From positions 1 through 64,000 of the forward strand of contig JBAXXL010000006.1 of assembly GCA_037127915.1 (NCBI GenBank): DNA of 64,000 nucleotides, read 5' to 3'. Position 1 is the first letter of the stretch; every line of letters begins with the position of its first letter. Of the stretch, positions 16,411 through 26,175 are shown one piece after another. The notes beneath the pieces were generated by a model. The model ran no database searches, was not told where the DNA came from, and was given only the letters and a program-made list of their open reading frames with translations. A program made the translations under genes and the position numbers. The stretch comes from JBAXXL01 sp037127915 (lineage in GTDB: Bacteria > Bacteroidota > Ignavibacteria > Kapaibacteriales > UBA2268).

Positions 16411-19400
16411 CTATTTATAAATTATTAATTTTGTTGTATTAATTTTAATTCCATTTTTAAAGACTATGTAATAAACACCACTTTGCAAATCGCTTACGTT
16501 TATTTGATATTTATATATATCAGGTTTTAAACTTTCGTTTATGATATTACGAATATCTTTTCCAAGATTATCGTAAATACCGCAATTTGTCAAATCGTCG
16601 CTTATCACTTCTATTGTTATTGTCACGTTTTCACTAACCGGATTCGGTTCTACTGCAATTATACCGCCCTGTTGACCGCTCAACTCTACTAAGCGATTGT
16701 TTAATGGGCATTGACCGGTTACAATTACGCTTCCATTTTGTATTTCAATATTGATTGTTCTGCTATCACTCGTCAATTCCGGCGATATTAATGATATAGC
16801 GGATTCAGTAGTATCGCCCAATAAACCCAAAATCTCAAGTTCTGCTAAGTTACCCGGTACAATATCATAGTTTGGATTGATGTTGAAACTGATTTCGTCA
16901 TTACCTAACGATTTACGCACCATATTAAAACCACTGACTTGGGATTTTATTGCATTTCCGATTTTTGCACTGACCAAATCGATGACTTTAGGATTATATT
17001 GAATTCCCAATTTTATTGCCTTAATACCGCATTTTGACAATGTTGTTGTATCGCTTACTTGTATTGTAATAGGAACAATCACTGTTTTGCCCAAACCTAC
17101 TGAAACACCGCTTGGAATTGATAATTTGATATTTGCCGGTAGAACACCGGTTTTTGCTTTACCTTTCAGCTGAATGGTTTTATCAAAATCGCAATATGAA
17201 TCATAAATTATTTTTACATCCAAGACATCCAAATCACTTTCAATCGTTCTTTCATATCGAAATGTATAATCCTTCTTCTCCCCGGCTTTCAATAAGTATG
17301 GCAAATCATTGTTCACTAGAACATAAGGTGTTGCAATACCCTGAATACTGTTAATCATTATATCGTGAGTATCTGAATTTGTGATGCGTAGAATTTTCTC
17401 AGGGTATGGATCACCTAAAATATAATCATCAAAATCGAGAATAGCATCAGATACTATTGGTTCAATCGGAGTAAATCGCGTGCCCTTAACACTAATAATC
17501 TTTTTGACATCGCAAGGACTTAATGTGATTTCTATATTATCGGTCATTGTTCCAAGGTAATCCGATTTAAAAATCACATCAAATTGTCCTCCAGCGGTTA
17601 CAACATTATCTCCGACATTCAATCCGGTTAACGATATCCCTTGTGGAAGGTTTATTGCACCAATTGTTGAAGGCACACCATTTCCGCTAAAGGCAACTTT
17701 TATTATACTATCACCTGGAAATTGACAATTATCGATCGTTCCGAAATCCATTTCATTATTGGGAATACTAAAGACCATATCAGGAGCTAATGCCGCAATT
17801 TCAACCGTAATACTATCCGATGTTACGGAGCAGGGTTCATAAGTAAATGTTGTAGGTGTGTAAATACCAGCCGATAAAGTAACATCCAAATCAACAGTAT
17901 CCATCGAATGGATTAACTGAGGCAAGGATTTAAATTTTATTTGGCTTGCAGTAAAATTATTATCAATTTTTATATCGAAAGGCGATTGATTGGTTACTCG
18001 GATAATTGTATCCATTGTATTATTGCAACCTAACAATTGGAAATTAAATTTTTTGTAGTCGTCCAAAATTACAAGTTTCGGTTTTTGTTTTTCACCAGTT
18101 AAAGATATTTTGAGCGGTTCAGTTGCATCAACACCTGCGACAGTATAATTCAAAAGAATATCTTCGGAATATACTCCCGGAGTTGTACTTGAAAAAGCTA
18201 TATACACCTGAATTTCACCATCATTTAATCTGGTTGGTAAAACAGGATTGAATTCCACCTCATAACCTTTCAGAGTGCCCTTATATGTTTCTATTACGAT
18301 TGGATCGGTACCTTCCATTCGGATTATAAAGCTCGTATCTCTCGATTGACAATTGGGTACGATACCGAAGTCAATATTAGTCAATTCAGCAACAGGATAT
18401 GTAGAATTTGGCTCCTTTCGCACTCCGGTTAAATCAACGGAATATTTAACACCACAAGGGGAATTTATATCCATCTTACCGGTTACTGTTTTATAATCAG
18501 GTATATCAAATCGTATTTCCAGACTCAAAAAATCACGTGCAGGAATTACATAAGGTGCGACTGCGGGGGTAACAATCGTAAAACCCGACGTTAGTTGAAT
18601 ATCAGTTGATTGCAAAACCAATTCATAATCAGTTAAATTAGTTAACGTTACAGTACCGATTGGGTTAATGTCATAATCCAAAGTCAATGCTTTTGGGTTG
18701 ATTCTCAAATTGACTTCAAGGATCTTTACTGTTACTATTACGGTTTTCCCAGCGCAAATGCCATTATAAGCAAAAACTTGATATTTCCCACCGGTAGTGA
18801 TGTCCAAAGAAAACTTTGCCGAACCTTCTAAAACGCTGGTTCCGTCTTTCAACCATTGAATTTTATCAAATGGTGGTTTAATATTTGCTACTAATTTCAA
18901 AGTAGAACCATTACACAAATATATAGTTGTATCATTTAGAAAAGACTTCAACTGTCCGCTACCTTTGTCTTCTTGAATAATTACAGTCGGTGGATCGTTG
19001 ACCGTTATTTTAATAACCTTGGAGATACTTTCGCAACCGACAGAATTAATAATCCTAATCGAATAACTACCGCTTTGTTTTACCGCTATTTTATTAGCTG
19101 TTTCACCATGTGCATCGGTTCCGTCAATAAGCCATTGATAAGTGAAATTTATCAGATTGGTTTCGTCCAAATAAATTATCAACTCATCACCGCGGCAAAT
19201 TTCGGTTATATTTCCCTTAGTATAAATTTTAGGGATAATGGGTTCTTCGATGGTTATTGGTGTAGAAGTATCATAATTGGTTTCATTATATGCTCTTCCG
19301 CGTGCGGATAATTCTTTTTTATTTAGGTCTTCTCCTAAATCGTCTGCTCCATATCGATATGCAAAAATTGCATAAATATAGTCTTTTCCGCATTCTAATG

Positions 19401-20388
19401 TTGATTGATCAGTATATGAATCAGATGAAAATTTTTGAATATGGTCAACCACAACTGCGCTTCCAATCACATCGCCTTTTTGATATATTTTGCTATCTAT
19501 AGGTAATGAATTGTTTGGCCAAGTTTTCCCCTCGGCTCTTAATAAAATATATCCTTCAGCAATATCTTCGATTGTAGAAGGAATAGATTTCCAAGTCAAA
19601 ATTATTTTGTTGTAGTAATCGGGAGTTGAAGTAGAAAATGTTGGATTGTTCCATTCCGGTTCTCTCAATACGCGCCAAAAATTTATGTTACTTCTTGTGT
19701 GAACTGTGTTTTGATTTGGTAAGCCTGGTGAAGGTACATTAGGCGGCGGATCACTTGCCGCCAATTTCGTAGTCCATACTTTTGTGCCATCGTACCCCAT
19801 ATCATAATCAGCTAACTTAGCACCCGGCAAAACTGCCACTGAAACATTGTTCGTGATTTCATCACTATAACAGATTTTATTCAAGCCTGATATTGCCGTA
19901 AATACTCCTTCATCACCCAATTTTGCGTGACCCAAAGTATGTATATTTATATCCGATTGATCAAGGATCTGAATCATATCCATCGTTTGGTTCAGGTTTA
20001 ATGACCCACTTTTATTTCCGGAGAAGGTGAAGTAATTTGGGTCTTCGGCGCCAACTTGTATAAACCCATCACTTTTATCAACGTCTGTATTAGGAGCTGT
20101 TTTAAAATAAATCATTATAATTGTGCCTTCATGGAGATTTTTCCATAAAGGTATATCATTAAATTGAAACGCCGGCATCCAAGTACCATTACTAATGCTA
20201 TAATCACGTATTTTACAACCCGCTAAGCTGATTCCATTCTTCGTTACTATCAATTCCGCCCACTCACCGTCGGGTTTGATAGGATTTCCTAAATTTTCAT
20301 TATAATACTCACTTACTACTATACCTTGCGAATGTAGCGATAAGCTATATATAATTAGAATAATTGTAAAAAAGAGAAAACGCTTCAT
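16411..20388 (-). CDS. Large T9SS-sorted surface protein with lamin-tail-like, Ig/PKD, hydin-like and cohesin-like modules
   Basis: A 1325-residue exported protein with a signal peptide at residues 1-20 (ending LSLHSQ). Residues 21-150 resemble a lamin-tail/LTD domain (GEWAELIVTKNG). Around 240-370 there is a Fn3-like segment, and about 390-560 holds two Ig/PKD-like units of the type found in gliding-associated proteins. About 560-1090 contains repeated choice-of-anchor D/ASPM-SPD-2-hydin-like units (MDFGTIDNCQ, NIDFGIVPNCQ). About 1095-1230 resembles a cohesin-type domain (VSVGLGKTVIVPITIQV). The end is a T9SS sorting tail (VEPNPVSENVTITI ... GVYYIVFKNG). It is likely a cell-surface structural or adhesive protein; module boundaries are approximate. 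Confidence 0.82.
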   Translation of the reverse strand: MKRFLFFTIILIIYSLSLHSQGIVVSEYYNENLGNPIKPDGEWAELIVTKNGISLAGCKIRDYSISNGTWMPAFQFNDIPLWKNLHEGTIIMIYFKTAPNTDVDKSDGFIQVGAEDPNYFTFSGNKSGSLNLNQTMDMIQILDQSDINIHTLGHAKLGDEGVFTAISGLNKICYSDEITNNVSVAVLPGAKLADYDMGYDGTKVWTTKLAASDPPPNVPSPGLPNQNTVHTRSNINFWRVLREPEWNNPTFSTSTPDYYNKIILTWKSIPSTIEDIAEGYILLRAEGKTWPNNSLPIDSKIYQKGDVIGSAVVVDHIQKFSSDSYTDQSTLECGKDYIYAIFAYRYGADDLGEDLNKKELSARGRAYNETNYDTSTPITIEEPIIPKIYTKGNITEICRGDELIIYLDETNLINFTYQWLIDGTDAHGETANKIAVKQSGSYSIRIINSVGCESISKVIKITVNDPPTVIIQEDKGSGQLKSFLNDTTIYLCNGSTLKLVANIKPPFDKIQWLKDGTSVLEGSAKFSLDITTGGKYQVFAYNGICAGKTVIVTVKILEVNLRINPKALTLDYDINPIGTVTLTNLTDYELVLQSTDIQLTSGFTIVTPAVAPYVIPARDFLSLEIRFDIPDYKTVTGKMDINSPCGVKYSVDLTGVRKEPNSTYPVAELTNIDFGIVPNCQSRDTSFIIRMEGTDPIVIETYKGTLKGYEVEFNPVLPTRLNDGEIQVYIAFSSTTPGVYSEDILLNYTVAGVDATEPLKISLTGEKQKPKLVILDDYKKFNFQLLGCNNTMDTIIRVTNQSPFDIKIDNNFTASQIKFKSLPQLIHSMDTVDLDVTLSAGIYTPTTFTYEPCSVTSDSITVEIAALAPDMVFSIPNNEMDFGTIDNCQFPGDSIIKVAFSGNGVPSTIGAINLPQGISLTGLNVGDNVVTAGGQFDVIFKSDYLGTMTDNIEITLSPCDVKKIISVKGTRFTPIEPIVSDAILDFDDYILGDPYPEKILRITNSDTHDIMINSIQGIATPYVLVNNDLPYLLKAGEKKDYTFRYERTIESDLDVLDVKIIYDSYCDFDKTIQLKGKAKTGVLPANIKLSIPSGVSVGLGKTVIVPITIQVSDTTTLSKCGIKAIKLGIQYNPKVIDLVSAKIGNAIKSQVSGFNMVRKSLGNDEISFNINPNYDIVPGNLAELEILGLLGDTTESAISLISPELTSDSRTINIEIQNGSVIVTGQCPLNNRLVELSGQQGGIIAVEPNPVSENVTITIEVISDDLTNCGIYDNLGKDIRNIINESLKPDIYKYQINVSDLQSGVYYIVFKNGIKINTTKLIIYK

Positions 20389-20560
20389 ATTTATCTGATA
20401 AATCCATATTTATTTTTTGCAAAATAATAAATAATTCCCAAATAATTATGTTATTTGCACTCTCTATTAATTTTTTAGAAAAAAAATATAATAATAAAAC
20501 TAAAAAAGTTTATTTTTGGGTTAGAAAAAAATATCAAAATTAAATTGTAAGGTAAATATT

Positions 20561-21415
20561 ATGTCAAATTTCGAAGAATATGATATTAAAGAAACAAAGA
20601 AATCAGGCTCAATACTGAAGTTTTCTGCTCTTGCTATAGCTGTATTACTTTTAGCGCAATTACCCGCATCGATTGTCATTCTGATGATGCCCAAAGGTAT
20701 AACAAGCGGGATGATTTTCTGCGTTTCGCAATTAGTATTAACATTAGTTATATTACTTCCTATATCTAAAAAAACTTCATTATTACCGGCAAAAAGCATT
20801 TTTCGACTAACTGCAAAACCACCGGTACGAGTTTATTTATTTTCGATTTTAGGTTTAGTAGCAGTAAGCGCAATCGGATCTTCAATTATGTCGCTTCAAT
20901 ACCACTTTCTACCGGATAATGTAAATCTGTGGCTTGATCAGATGTATGCCAGCACGGCGGGTTTGTATAGCAATCTGTTTTACACCGGTTTTAATTATCA
21001 GCTTTTACTTGCTGTTTTAGGAGCCGCCATTATTGTACCTGTTTATGAAGAAATGGTTTTCCGTGGATATCTGCAGAAGAATTTAGAAGTCCTTAAAAGA
21101 CCTACTTTAGCGATTATTTTAACATCGTTGATTTTTACACTCTTGCATTTTAATTTAGCCGAGATTTTACCATTATTTATTTTGGCATTTTATGTTGGTG
21201 TAATCACATATAAAACAGATAGTTTGAAAATTGCAATAACTTGCCATGTTTTAAATAACACATTTGCAATAGTCAAAATGAATCTTTCGTCACCGGCTGA
21301 CAATCTAACATTGGCAACGGATATTTTACCTATTTGGATAGCAGGTTTAATTTTAGTGTTGGGTATCGGTACCTTATTTGTAATTTTTAAATACTTTCTC
21401 AAAGAAACTCATTAA
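20561..21415 (+). CDS. CPBP-family intramembrane metalloprotease
   Basis: A 284-residue protein with about eight membrane segments. It carries the ABI/CPBP (CAAX protease and bacteriocin-processing) motifs: EEMVFRG near residue 163 (EExxxR), FTLLHF near 190 (FxxxH) and CHVLNN near 225. Family members cleave membrane-embedded or prenylated substrates, or process bacteriocins; the substrate here is unknown. It overlaps tsaC by one base (TAATG), so the two are co-translated. A TATTTTTG at 20511-20518 is a possible -7 element without a well-placed TTTG. The large T9SS gene lies divergently upstream. Confidence 0.85.
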   Translation: MSNFEEYDIKETKKSGSILKFSALAIAVLLLAQLPASIVILMMPKGITSGMIFCVSQLVLTLVILLPISKKTSLLPAKSIFRLTAKPPVRVYLFSILGLVAVSAIGSSIMSLQYHFLPDNVNLWLDQMYASTAGLYSNLFYTGFNYQLLLAVLGAAIIVPVYEEMVFRGYLQKNLEVLKRPTLAIILTSLIFTLLHFNLAEILPLFILAFYVGVITYKTDSLKIAITCHVLNNTFAIVKMNLSSPADNLTLATDILPIWIAGLILVLGIGTLFVIFKYFLKETH

Positions 21416-22065
21416 TGACTACAGAGATTATTAAATTAGACAACGATTCAATCGATAGCGAAATTCTGAATTCGATTTTAGAAGGCTACCCCATTGCTTT
21501 TCCTACCGAAACCGTTTATGGTTTGGGTACTCCGATTAGCAATATCCGCGGAGTAAAAGAAATTTTTCGAATTAAAGGACGCGAGCAAACCAAACCTTTA
21601 GCGGCTCATATTTCTAATATAGAACAAGTTACCGGTTTATCTAATGATATACCACACGATTTTTTCATATTAGCTCAACATTTTTTACCAGGTCCTTTAG
21701 CTTTGATTATTAAAAAATCGAACAAAGTAGATAATGCTATTACTTGCGGATTTGATACTATTTCCATCCGCTGGCCTGATTCTGTAGTTGCTTGCGATTT
21801 GATAGATTTAATCGGCCAACCGGTTGCGGCGACATCGGCTAATTTATCCGGCAATGCGCCTTGCACAAGTGCCGAGGCTGTTTATAAAGAGCTAAATGGA
21901 AAAATAAAATATATAATTGATGATGGTATAACTTATTATCAAAAGGAATCCACAATCGTCTCATTAATGGACGGTTCAGTAAAACTTTTACGGCAGGGTG
22001 TGATCCCAAAAATCGTAATTGAAGCAGTTTTAAATAAAATAATCAGCTCGTTAAATAATTATTGA
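21415..22065 (+). CDS. tsaC: L-threonylcarbamoyladenylate synthase (TsaC/Sua5 type)
   Basis: This 216-residue YrdC-domain enzyme makes threonylcarbamoyl-AMP from threonine, bicarbonate and ATP for t6A37 modification of tRNA. Motifs seen are PTETVYGLG near residue 31, KGREQTKPL near 56 and SIRWPD near 114. SANLSG is near 141 and STIVSL near 180. There is no C-terminal Sua5 domain, so it is the short TsaC/YwlC form. It ends in TGA, which shows that TGA is a normal stop here. It is coupled to the CPBP gene upstream and followed 44 bases later by the HPr gene. Confidence 0.93.
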   Translation: MTTEIIKLDNDSIDSEILNSILEGYPIAFPTETVYGLGTPISNIRGVKEIFRIKGREQTKPLAAHISNIEQVTGLSNDIPHDFFILAQHFLPGPLALIIKKSNKVDNAITCGFDTISIRWPDSVVACDLIDLIGQPVAATSANLSGNAPCTSAEAVYKELNGKIKYIIDDGITYYQKESTIVSLMDGSVKLLRQGVIPKIVIEAVLNKIISSLNNY

Positions 22066-22109
22066 TTATATTTGAATTTTTTTAATAGAATTAGAACCAA
22101 ACAAACAAT

Positions 22110-22376
22110 ATGACCATTAGTGATGTAAAAGTAGTGAATAGAGCTGGCATACATACTCGCCCGGCCGCCAGTTTAGTAAAACTAGCCTCAGAGTTTAAAT
22201 CTGAAATTCAAATATTAAGAGATAATTTTGTTATAAATGCAAAAAGTATAATAGGTGTTATGACATTAGCCGCCGAACAAGGCAGTATATTACAAATTAA
22301 AGCAGATGGTGTGGACGAATCGGAAGCAGTGTCAGCTATAGTAAAACTAATTCAAGAAGGATTTGGAGAGATATAA
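22110..22376 (+). CDS. ptsH: Phosphocarrier protein HPr
   Basis: An 88-residue phosphocarrier of the phosphotransferase system. The active-site His15 lies in NRAGIHTRPA and the regulatory Ser46 in AKSIIGVMTLAA, both in standard positions. HPr passes phosphate from enzyme I to sugar-specific EIIA proteins or regulators. The presence of Ser46 in a kinase-type context suggests possible HPrK control, but no hprK or EII gene lies within this window. The stop overlaps the enzyme I start (TAATG). TATATTTG at 22067-22074 may serve as its -7 promoter element. Confidence 0.95.
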   Translation: MTISDVKVVNRAGIHTRPAASLVKLASEFKSEIQILRDNFVINAKSIIGVMTLAAEQGSILQIKADGVDESEAVSAIVKLIQEGFGEI

Positions 22377-24088
22377 TGGAACCTCCATACATCAATTTCG
22401 AGTTAAAAGGAATACCGGCTTCATCCGGTATAGCTATTGGTAAAGCAGTTGTATTGTTACCCGAAAATATAGTAATTGATACAAGTAAAATTTCAATAGA
22501 TGAAGTTGTATCGGAGCAAAACCGTTTCGACACAGCTTGCGAATCTTTATCTAAAGAGATGGAAAATCTGATTGCGGCTGTTCATACAGACTCGAAAAAT
22601 GTTATTGACATACTTGAATCAAATATGTTAATTCTATCCGACCCTGTTTTAAAAGAAGGGATTTACAAACGTATTGCCGATCTATCAACAGCAGAAAATG
22701 CAATTGTACAAGAATTTGATGAACAAAAATTACTTTTCTTATCGGTGAAAGACGAATATCTTCGATTAAGAGCCGATGAATTAGAACATATCAAAAAAAG
22801 ACTTATCTATATTCTTCGCCATAAACTAATTGACTATAGAATTAACGAAAACACAATCGTTGTTGCTCAAAACCTAACACCAGCCGACATAGTAAATTTT
22901 CATAATGCAGGTATAACCGGTATGATTACTGAATCAGGCGGTATAGTATCGCACGTTTCTATTATGGCACGTGCTTATAAAATTCCTTCGGTTATTGGTT
23001 TTAAAAATATCACTTCGGTAATTCACACCGGAGACGAAATTATTATTGACGGCTTTTCCGGTAGCTTAATAATAAATCCTAACAAAGCGTTTATTGATGA
23101 TTACCATAAGAAACAAGCTAAAATCGCAGAATACCATAAAAAACTTGGCAAACTCAAGGACGTTGAATGCAAAACATTAGACGGTGTTTCAATAAAGATT
23201 TATGTTAACATAGACTTACGCGAAGATGCAATAGCCGGTGAAATAGCCGGTGCCGATGGTGTCGGTTTGGTACGCTCCGAAAGTTTGATTATGAAATCCG
23301 GTGGTATGCCAAATTTGGAAATGCAGGAACAATGGTATAAAGATTTGGTCAATATCACATTCCCGAAACCGCTAACAATAAGAGGATTTGATATTGGCAG
23401 TGATAAATTTTCAGAAGGATTACCCCACCAAGAGGATAATCCGGCTTTGGGTTGCCGCGGAATTCGGTTTTTACTTTTGAGAAAAGATATATTTAGAACA
23501 CAGATTATCGCTGTTTTAAAAGCCTCTGTTAATAAAAATGTGAAGTTTATGTTGCCTATGATTTCCAATCTTCAAGAAGTATTAGAAGCAAAATCAATTA
23601 TCGCAGAATGTAAAGCCGAATTGGATGCCCAAGGTATAAATTACGATAAGAATATGCCTGTCGGTATAATGGTAGAAACTCCGGCGGCGGCGCTAATTGC
23701 AGATTGCCTAGCAAAGGAAGTAGATTTTATGAGCATTGGCACAAACGATTTAACATCCTATACTATCGGAGTGGACAGAGCTAACGATTTGGTTTCCGAT
23801 ATATTCAATCCCCTTCATCCGGCAGTATTTCGGTTGATTAAAATGACTGTGAAAGCCGCGCATAAATTCCACATCCCGCTTAGTATATGTGGTGAATTAG
23901 CAGCATATCCTGAAGCTATTCCACTATTAATAGGATTTGGAATCGAAGAGCTTAGTATGTCACCGGCAATGGTACTCGAAGCCAAAAACATTGTCATTAA
24001 CACAAATAAACGCGAAAGCATGATTTTTGCTAACGAAATGCTTTGCATAACCGATAATATTGAGTTTTTGCGAAGATTGAAAGGTTAA
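22376..24088 (+). CDS. ptsI: PTS enzyme I (phosphoenolpyruvate-protein phosphotransferase)
   Basis: This 570-residue enzyme transfers phosphate from PEP to HPr. The N-terminal HPr-binding helical domain is followed by the swivelling domain with the phospho-accepting His193 in SGGIVSHVSIMARA. The PEP-binding TIM barrel has VGLVRSE, the signature SIGTNDLTSYTIGVDR and the catalytic Cys in LSICGELAAYPEA. Length is normal. It overlaps ptsH by one base. No sugar permease or EIIA is encoded nearby, so in this window the pair could equally serve a regulatory phosphorelay. Confidence 0.95.
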   Translation: MEPPYINFELKGIPASSGIAIGKAVVLLPENIVIDTSKISIDEVVSEQNRFDTACESLSKEMENLIAAVHTDSKNVIDILESNMLILSDPVLKEGIYKRIADLSTAENAIVQEFDEQKLLFLSVKDEYLRLRADELEHIKKRLIYILRHKLIDYRINENTIVVAQNLTPADIVNFHNAGITGMITESGGIVSHVSIMARAYKIPSVIGFKNITSVIHTGDEIIIDGFSGSLIINPNKAFIDDYHKKQAKIAEYHKKLGKLKDVECKTLDGVSIKIYVNIDLREDAIAGEIAGADGVGLVRSESLIMKSGGMPNLEMQEQWYKDLVNITFPKPLTIRGFDIGSDKFSEGLPHQEDNPALGCRGIRFLLLRKDIFRTQIIAVLKASVNKNVKFMLPMISNLQEVLEAKSIIAECKAELDAQGINYDKNMPVGIMVETPAAALIADCLAKEVDFMSIGTNDLTSYTIGVDRANDLVSDIFNPLHPAVFRLIKMTVKAAHKFHIPLSICGELAAYPEAIPLLIGFGIEELSMSPAMVLEAKNIVINTNKRESMIFANEMLCITDNIEFLRRLKG

Positions 24089-24134
24089 TTAATATTATTT
24101 GCAACTTTTCTTCATGTTAATCGTTTTTAATGTG

Positions 24135-24665
24135 ATGAAAAAATTAGATAGATTATCTACCGAAATAGTAGATAAAAACCCGTATTGGGAATATAGAAAA
24201 GACATTTACATATTACCTAATCAAAAAGAAGGGACATATTTTTATGTTCACTCTGCCGGTTCGGTAATAATAATAGCAAAAATAAACGATAAATTTATTT
24301 TTGTTAAGCAATTTAGGTATTTGAATCAAAGATATAGTATAGAGTTGCCGGGTGGAGGGATAAATCCAGATTACTCGATAATTGAAAATGCTTTAAAAGA
24401 GTTTTCCGAAGAAACAGGTTATACTTCAAAGCAAAATCATATTATCGGTGAATTTAATCCTTTCATAGGTGTTACAAACGAGATGTGTTATGTAATTGAA
24501 GCTGACGAACTCGAGTTGGTATCAGCGATAGGCGACGAATCCGAGGAAATTGAAGTGATTTATTTAACAGCCGAAGAAGTTGATTCTTATATTAAAAATA
24601 ATTCCATCTGGAATGGGCAAACAATAGCCGCTTGGACAATTTATAAAAATAAATATATGGAGTAA
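24135..24665 (+). CDS. Nudix hydrolase, ADP-ribose pyrophosphatase-like
   Basis: A 176-residue Nudix hydrolase. The Nudix box is recognisable as GGGINPDYSIIENALKEFSE followed by ETGY, with an insertion compared with the canonical GX5EX7REUXEEXGU; the REUXEE arginine is replaced (KEFSEE). The N-terminal layout (LSTEIVDKNPYWEYRKD) matches ADP-ribose pyrophosphatase-type enzymes. I chose ATG 24135 because the family begins this way; in-frame ATG 24114 and TTG 24099 would add a hydrophobic stretch unlike the family. It follows ptsI by 46 bases. The altered box leaves catalytic competence open. Confidence 0.8.
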   Translation: MKKLDRLSTEIVDKNPYWEYRKDIYILPNQKEGTYFYVHSAGSVIIIAKINDKFIFVKQFRYLNQRYSIELPGGGINPDYSIIENALKEFSEETGYTSKQNHIIGEFNPFIGVTNEMCYVIEADELELVSAIGDESEEIEVIYLTAEEVDSYIKNNSIWNGQTIAAWTIYKNKYME

Positions 24666-24669
24666 CATA

Positions 24670-25659
24670 ATGATAAAGTTAAAATTGGTGAGTTTACTCG
24701 CAATCTTATTCTTTTTCGCATATAGTGGTGCATCAGCACAAGTCGCCGCAGGAAAACCAAATCAACAAGCAGAGAAACTTGAGTTTCAATTTGTTAACAA
24801 ATTTCCTGTAAACATAGTTCATCAATATGTATTCAAAGATTCAACTAACGTTAACAGGATGTACAGCGATAGTTCAATGTTTAATTATCTTCAGAATATT
24901 GATTATAATTTCAGTGAAAAGGCACCTAACCGCCCCGATGACCAAGGAAATTTCAGTTTAGATGTTTCCATAGATTCCATTTACTTCCGCTTCAACAGCC
25001 CAAACAAAAAAGCGGAATATAATTCTGCGTGGGACGAAGGAACACCGCCTTTCAATATAAGAAACTTTGAAAGATGTTCAGCTCCTATGGGAATGGAATA
25101 TGCTATGCAATATTCACCTTATGATGAAGTTACAAAGATATCAGGTGATAGATTGGCATCAAAGCTTAAAGATTTAAACGATCCAAAAGATGGACTTAAA
25201 GATTCTATAAGAAGATATGTTTGGCTCGGCGGATTGAACGACCGTAATCTTGAATTTATAGCCGATGTAAACAAAAACTTTCTTCCGGAAAACAAAGTTA
25301 CACCCGATACTTTTTGGATTACAACTGTAAAATGCAGGGTTGACGATGTGTATTTTATTGACACTGTTAAAATGAAAGTCAAAAGTTATACCACAAAAAT
25401 GTATAAACTAACAGGTGAATCAATTGGTAGATATTTAGAAAAATCTCCAATGCTTGTTTATAATATGGATAAATTCGTCACTCCGGCTTTTATTTCAGGC
25501 ACAAGTACTTACTCTATGAATTTAACCCCAAAAGGCACAATAGAACTCTTAGAAGCCAAATATGATTTAAACCTATTGTTACATTATAAAAATGAACCGA
25601 TTGTACATATTATAAAATCAAATCAGAAATGGATTTTGATTGACAGGTACAATTATTAG
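24670..25659 (+). CDS. Exported protein of unknown function
   Basis: A 329-residue protein with a clear signal peptide (residues 1-24, ending SGASAQ) and no T9SS tail, lipobox or membrane span after it. It begins four bases after the Nudix gene. I do not recognise the family. The mature part is rich in charged residues and aromatic beta-strand-like segments (DSIYFRFNSPNKKAEYNSAW), with one central Cys (FERCSAPMGMEY) and one later Cys (VKCRVDDVYF). Periplasmic or surface location is inferred from the signal peptide. A CATCCGATGAC-family hairpin follows 45 bases after the stop. Confidence 0.7.
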   Translation: MIKLKLVSLLAILFFFAYSGASAQVAAGKPNQQAEKLEFQFVNKFPVNIVHQYVFKDSTNVNRMYSDSSMFNYLQNIDYNFSEKAPNRPDDQGNFSLDVSIDSIYFRFNSPNKKAEYNSAWDEGTPPFNIRNFERCSAPMGMEYAMQYSPYDEVTKISGDRLASKLKDLNDPKDGLKDSIRRYVWLGGLNDRNLEFIADVNKNFLPENKVTPDTFWITTVKCRVDDVYFIDTVKMKVKSYTTKMYKLTGESIGRYLEKSPMLVYNMDKFVTPAFISGTSTYSMNLTPKGTIELLEAKYDLNLLLHYKNEPIVHIIKSNQKWILIDRYNY

Positions 25660-25704
25660 ACGCTAAGGTATTATTATATAAGCGTATAAACTCGTTCACA
25701 TATT

Positions 25705-25737
25705 ACACATCCGATGACTGCCAGTCATCGGATGTGT
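25705..25737. repeat. CATCCGATGAC palindrome
   Basis: acacatccgatgactg / cagtcatcggatgtgt is a perfect inverted repeat with almost no loop, lacking a T-run on the plus side. It probably acts as a bidirectional hairpin downstream of the exported-protein gene. Confidence 0.75.
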
Positions 25738-25766
25738 TGTATATACATTAGTATGTAGTATGTTAC

Positions 25767-25798
25767 GTCATTCTGAACGAAGTGAAGAATCCATCTTC
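25767..25798. repeat. GTCATTC hairpin repeat, gaacgaagtgaag variant
   Basis: gtcattctgaacgaagtgaagaatccatcttc has the same flanks (gtcatt, gaatccatcttc) as the copies at 40123 and 55066, with a weaker ttc/gaa stem. The rest of 25660-26058 has short ttatgagttatgag direct repeats, the T9SS-tail remnant at 25908 and no intact gene. Confidence 0.6.
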
Positions 25799-25907
25799 AA
25801 AAGTTATAAATTATAAGTTATGAGTTATGAGTTATAATTGGAAATATATTCCAAGCATCTTCTTCTTCTCTTATGAACTTTACGAACTTTCAACTTTATG
25901 AACTGTG

Positions 25908-25985
25908 TTACATCTTCACAAACTTCACCGTTTCGCCGCCAATTTTCACAAAATACATTCCTTTTGGCAAAATCTCTATATTCAT
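25908..25985 (-). pseudogene. Orphan 3' end of a T9SS sorting domain
   Basis: The minus strand encodes MNIEILPKGMYFVKIGGETV then KFVKM and a stop. That is the last beta-strand of a T9SS type A sorting tail (consensus DISxLPKGxYFxKxxxxTxKFVxx). The frame upstream runs into a stop at about 25994-25996, so the cargo domain is gone. The 5' boundary coincides with a fragment of the CATCCGATGA repeat flank. Confidence 0.65.
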
Positions 25986-26058
25986 CCGATGAGTGGATTT
26001 AATCTATACCGGTTCCAAAAAAATAATTGCACTTAATGACATATTTTTTTAAAATATA

Positions 26059-26090
26059 TTTGTTTTTGTCTATTATTTTGTTTAGTTTTG
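26059..26090 (+). promoter_or_regulatory. Bacteroidota-type promoter for the Cys-rich gene cluster
   Basis: TTTG at 26059-26062, a 20-bp spacer, then TAGTTTTG (TAnnTTTG) at 26083-26090. This matches the -33/-7 consensus described for Bacteroides housekeeping promoters. The first gene starts at 26176, giving a leader of about 80 bases. Confidence 0.6.
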
Positions 26091-26175
26091 CAATTAATAA
26101 TAATGTTGATATTTGATTAATATATTAGCAAAAATTGCTGATAGGTTTTTTATCTAATATTTGGAGAATTTTATT

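Noticed and set aside
20389..20560. Riboswitch or structured leader in the divergent gap before the CPBP gene
   Set aside because: The stretch is simply AT-rich with no conserved riboswitch element or convincing stem series.
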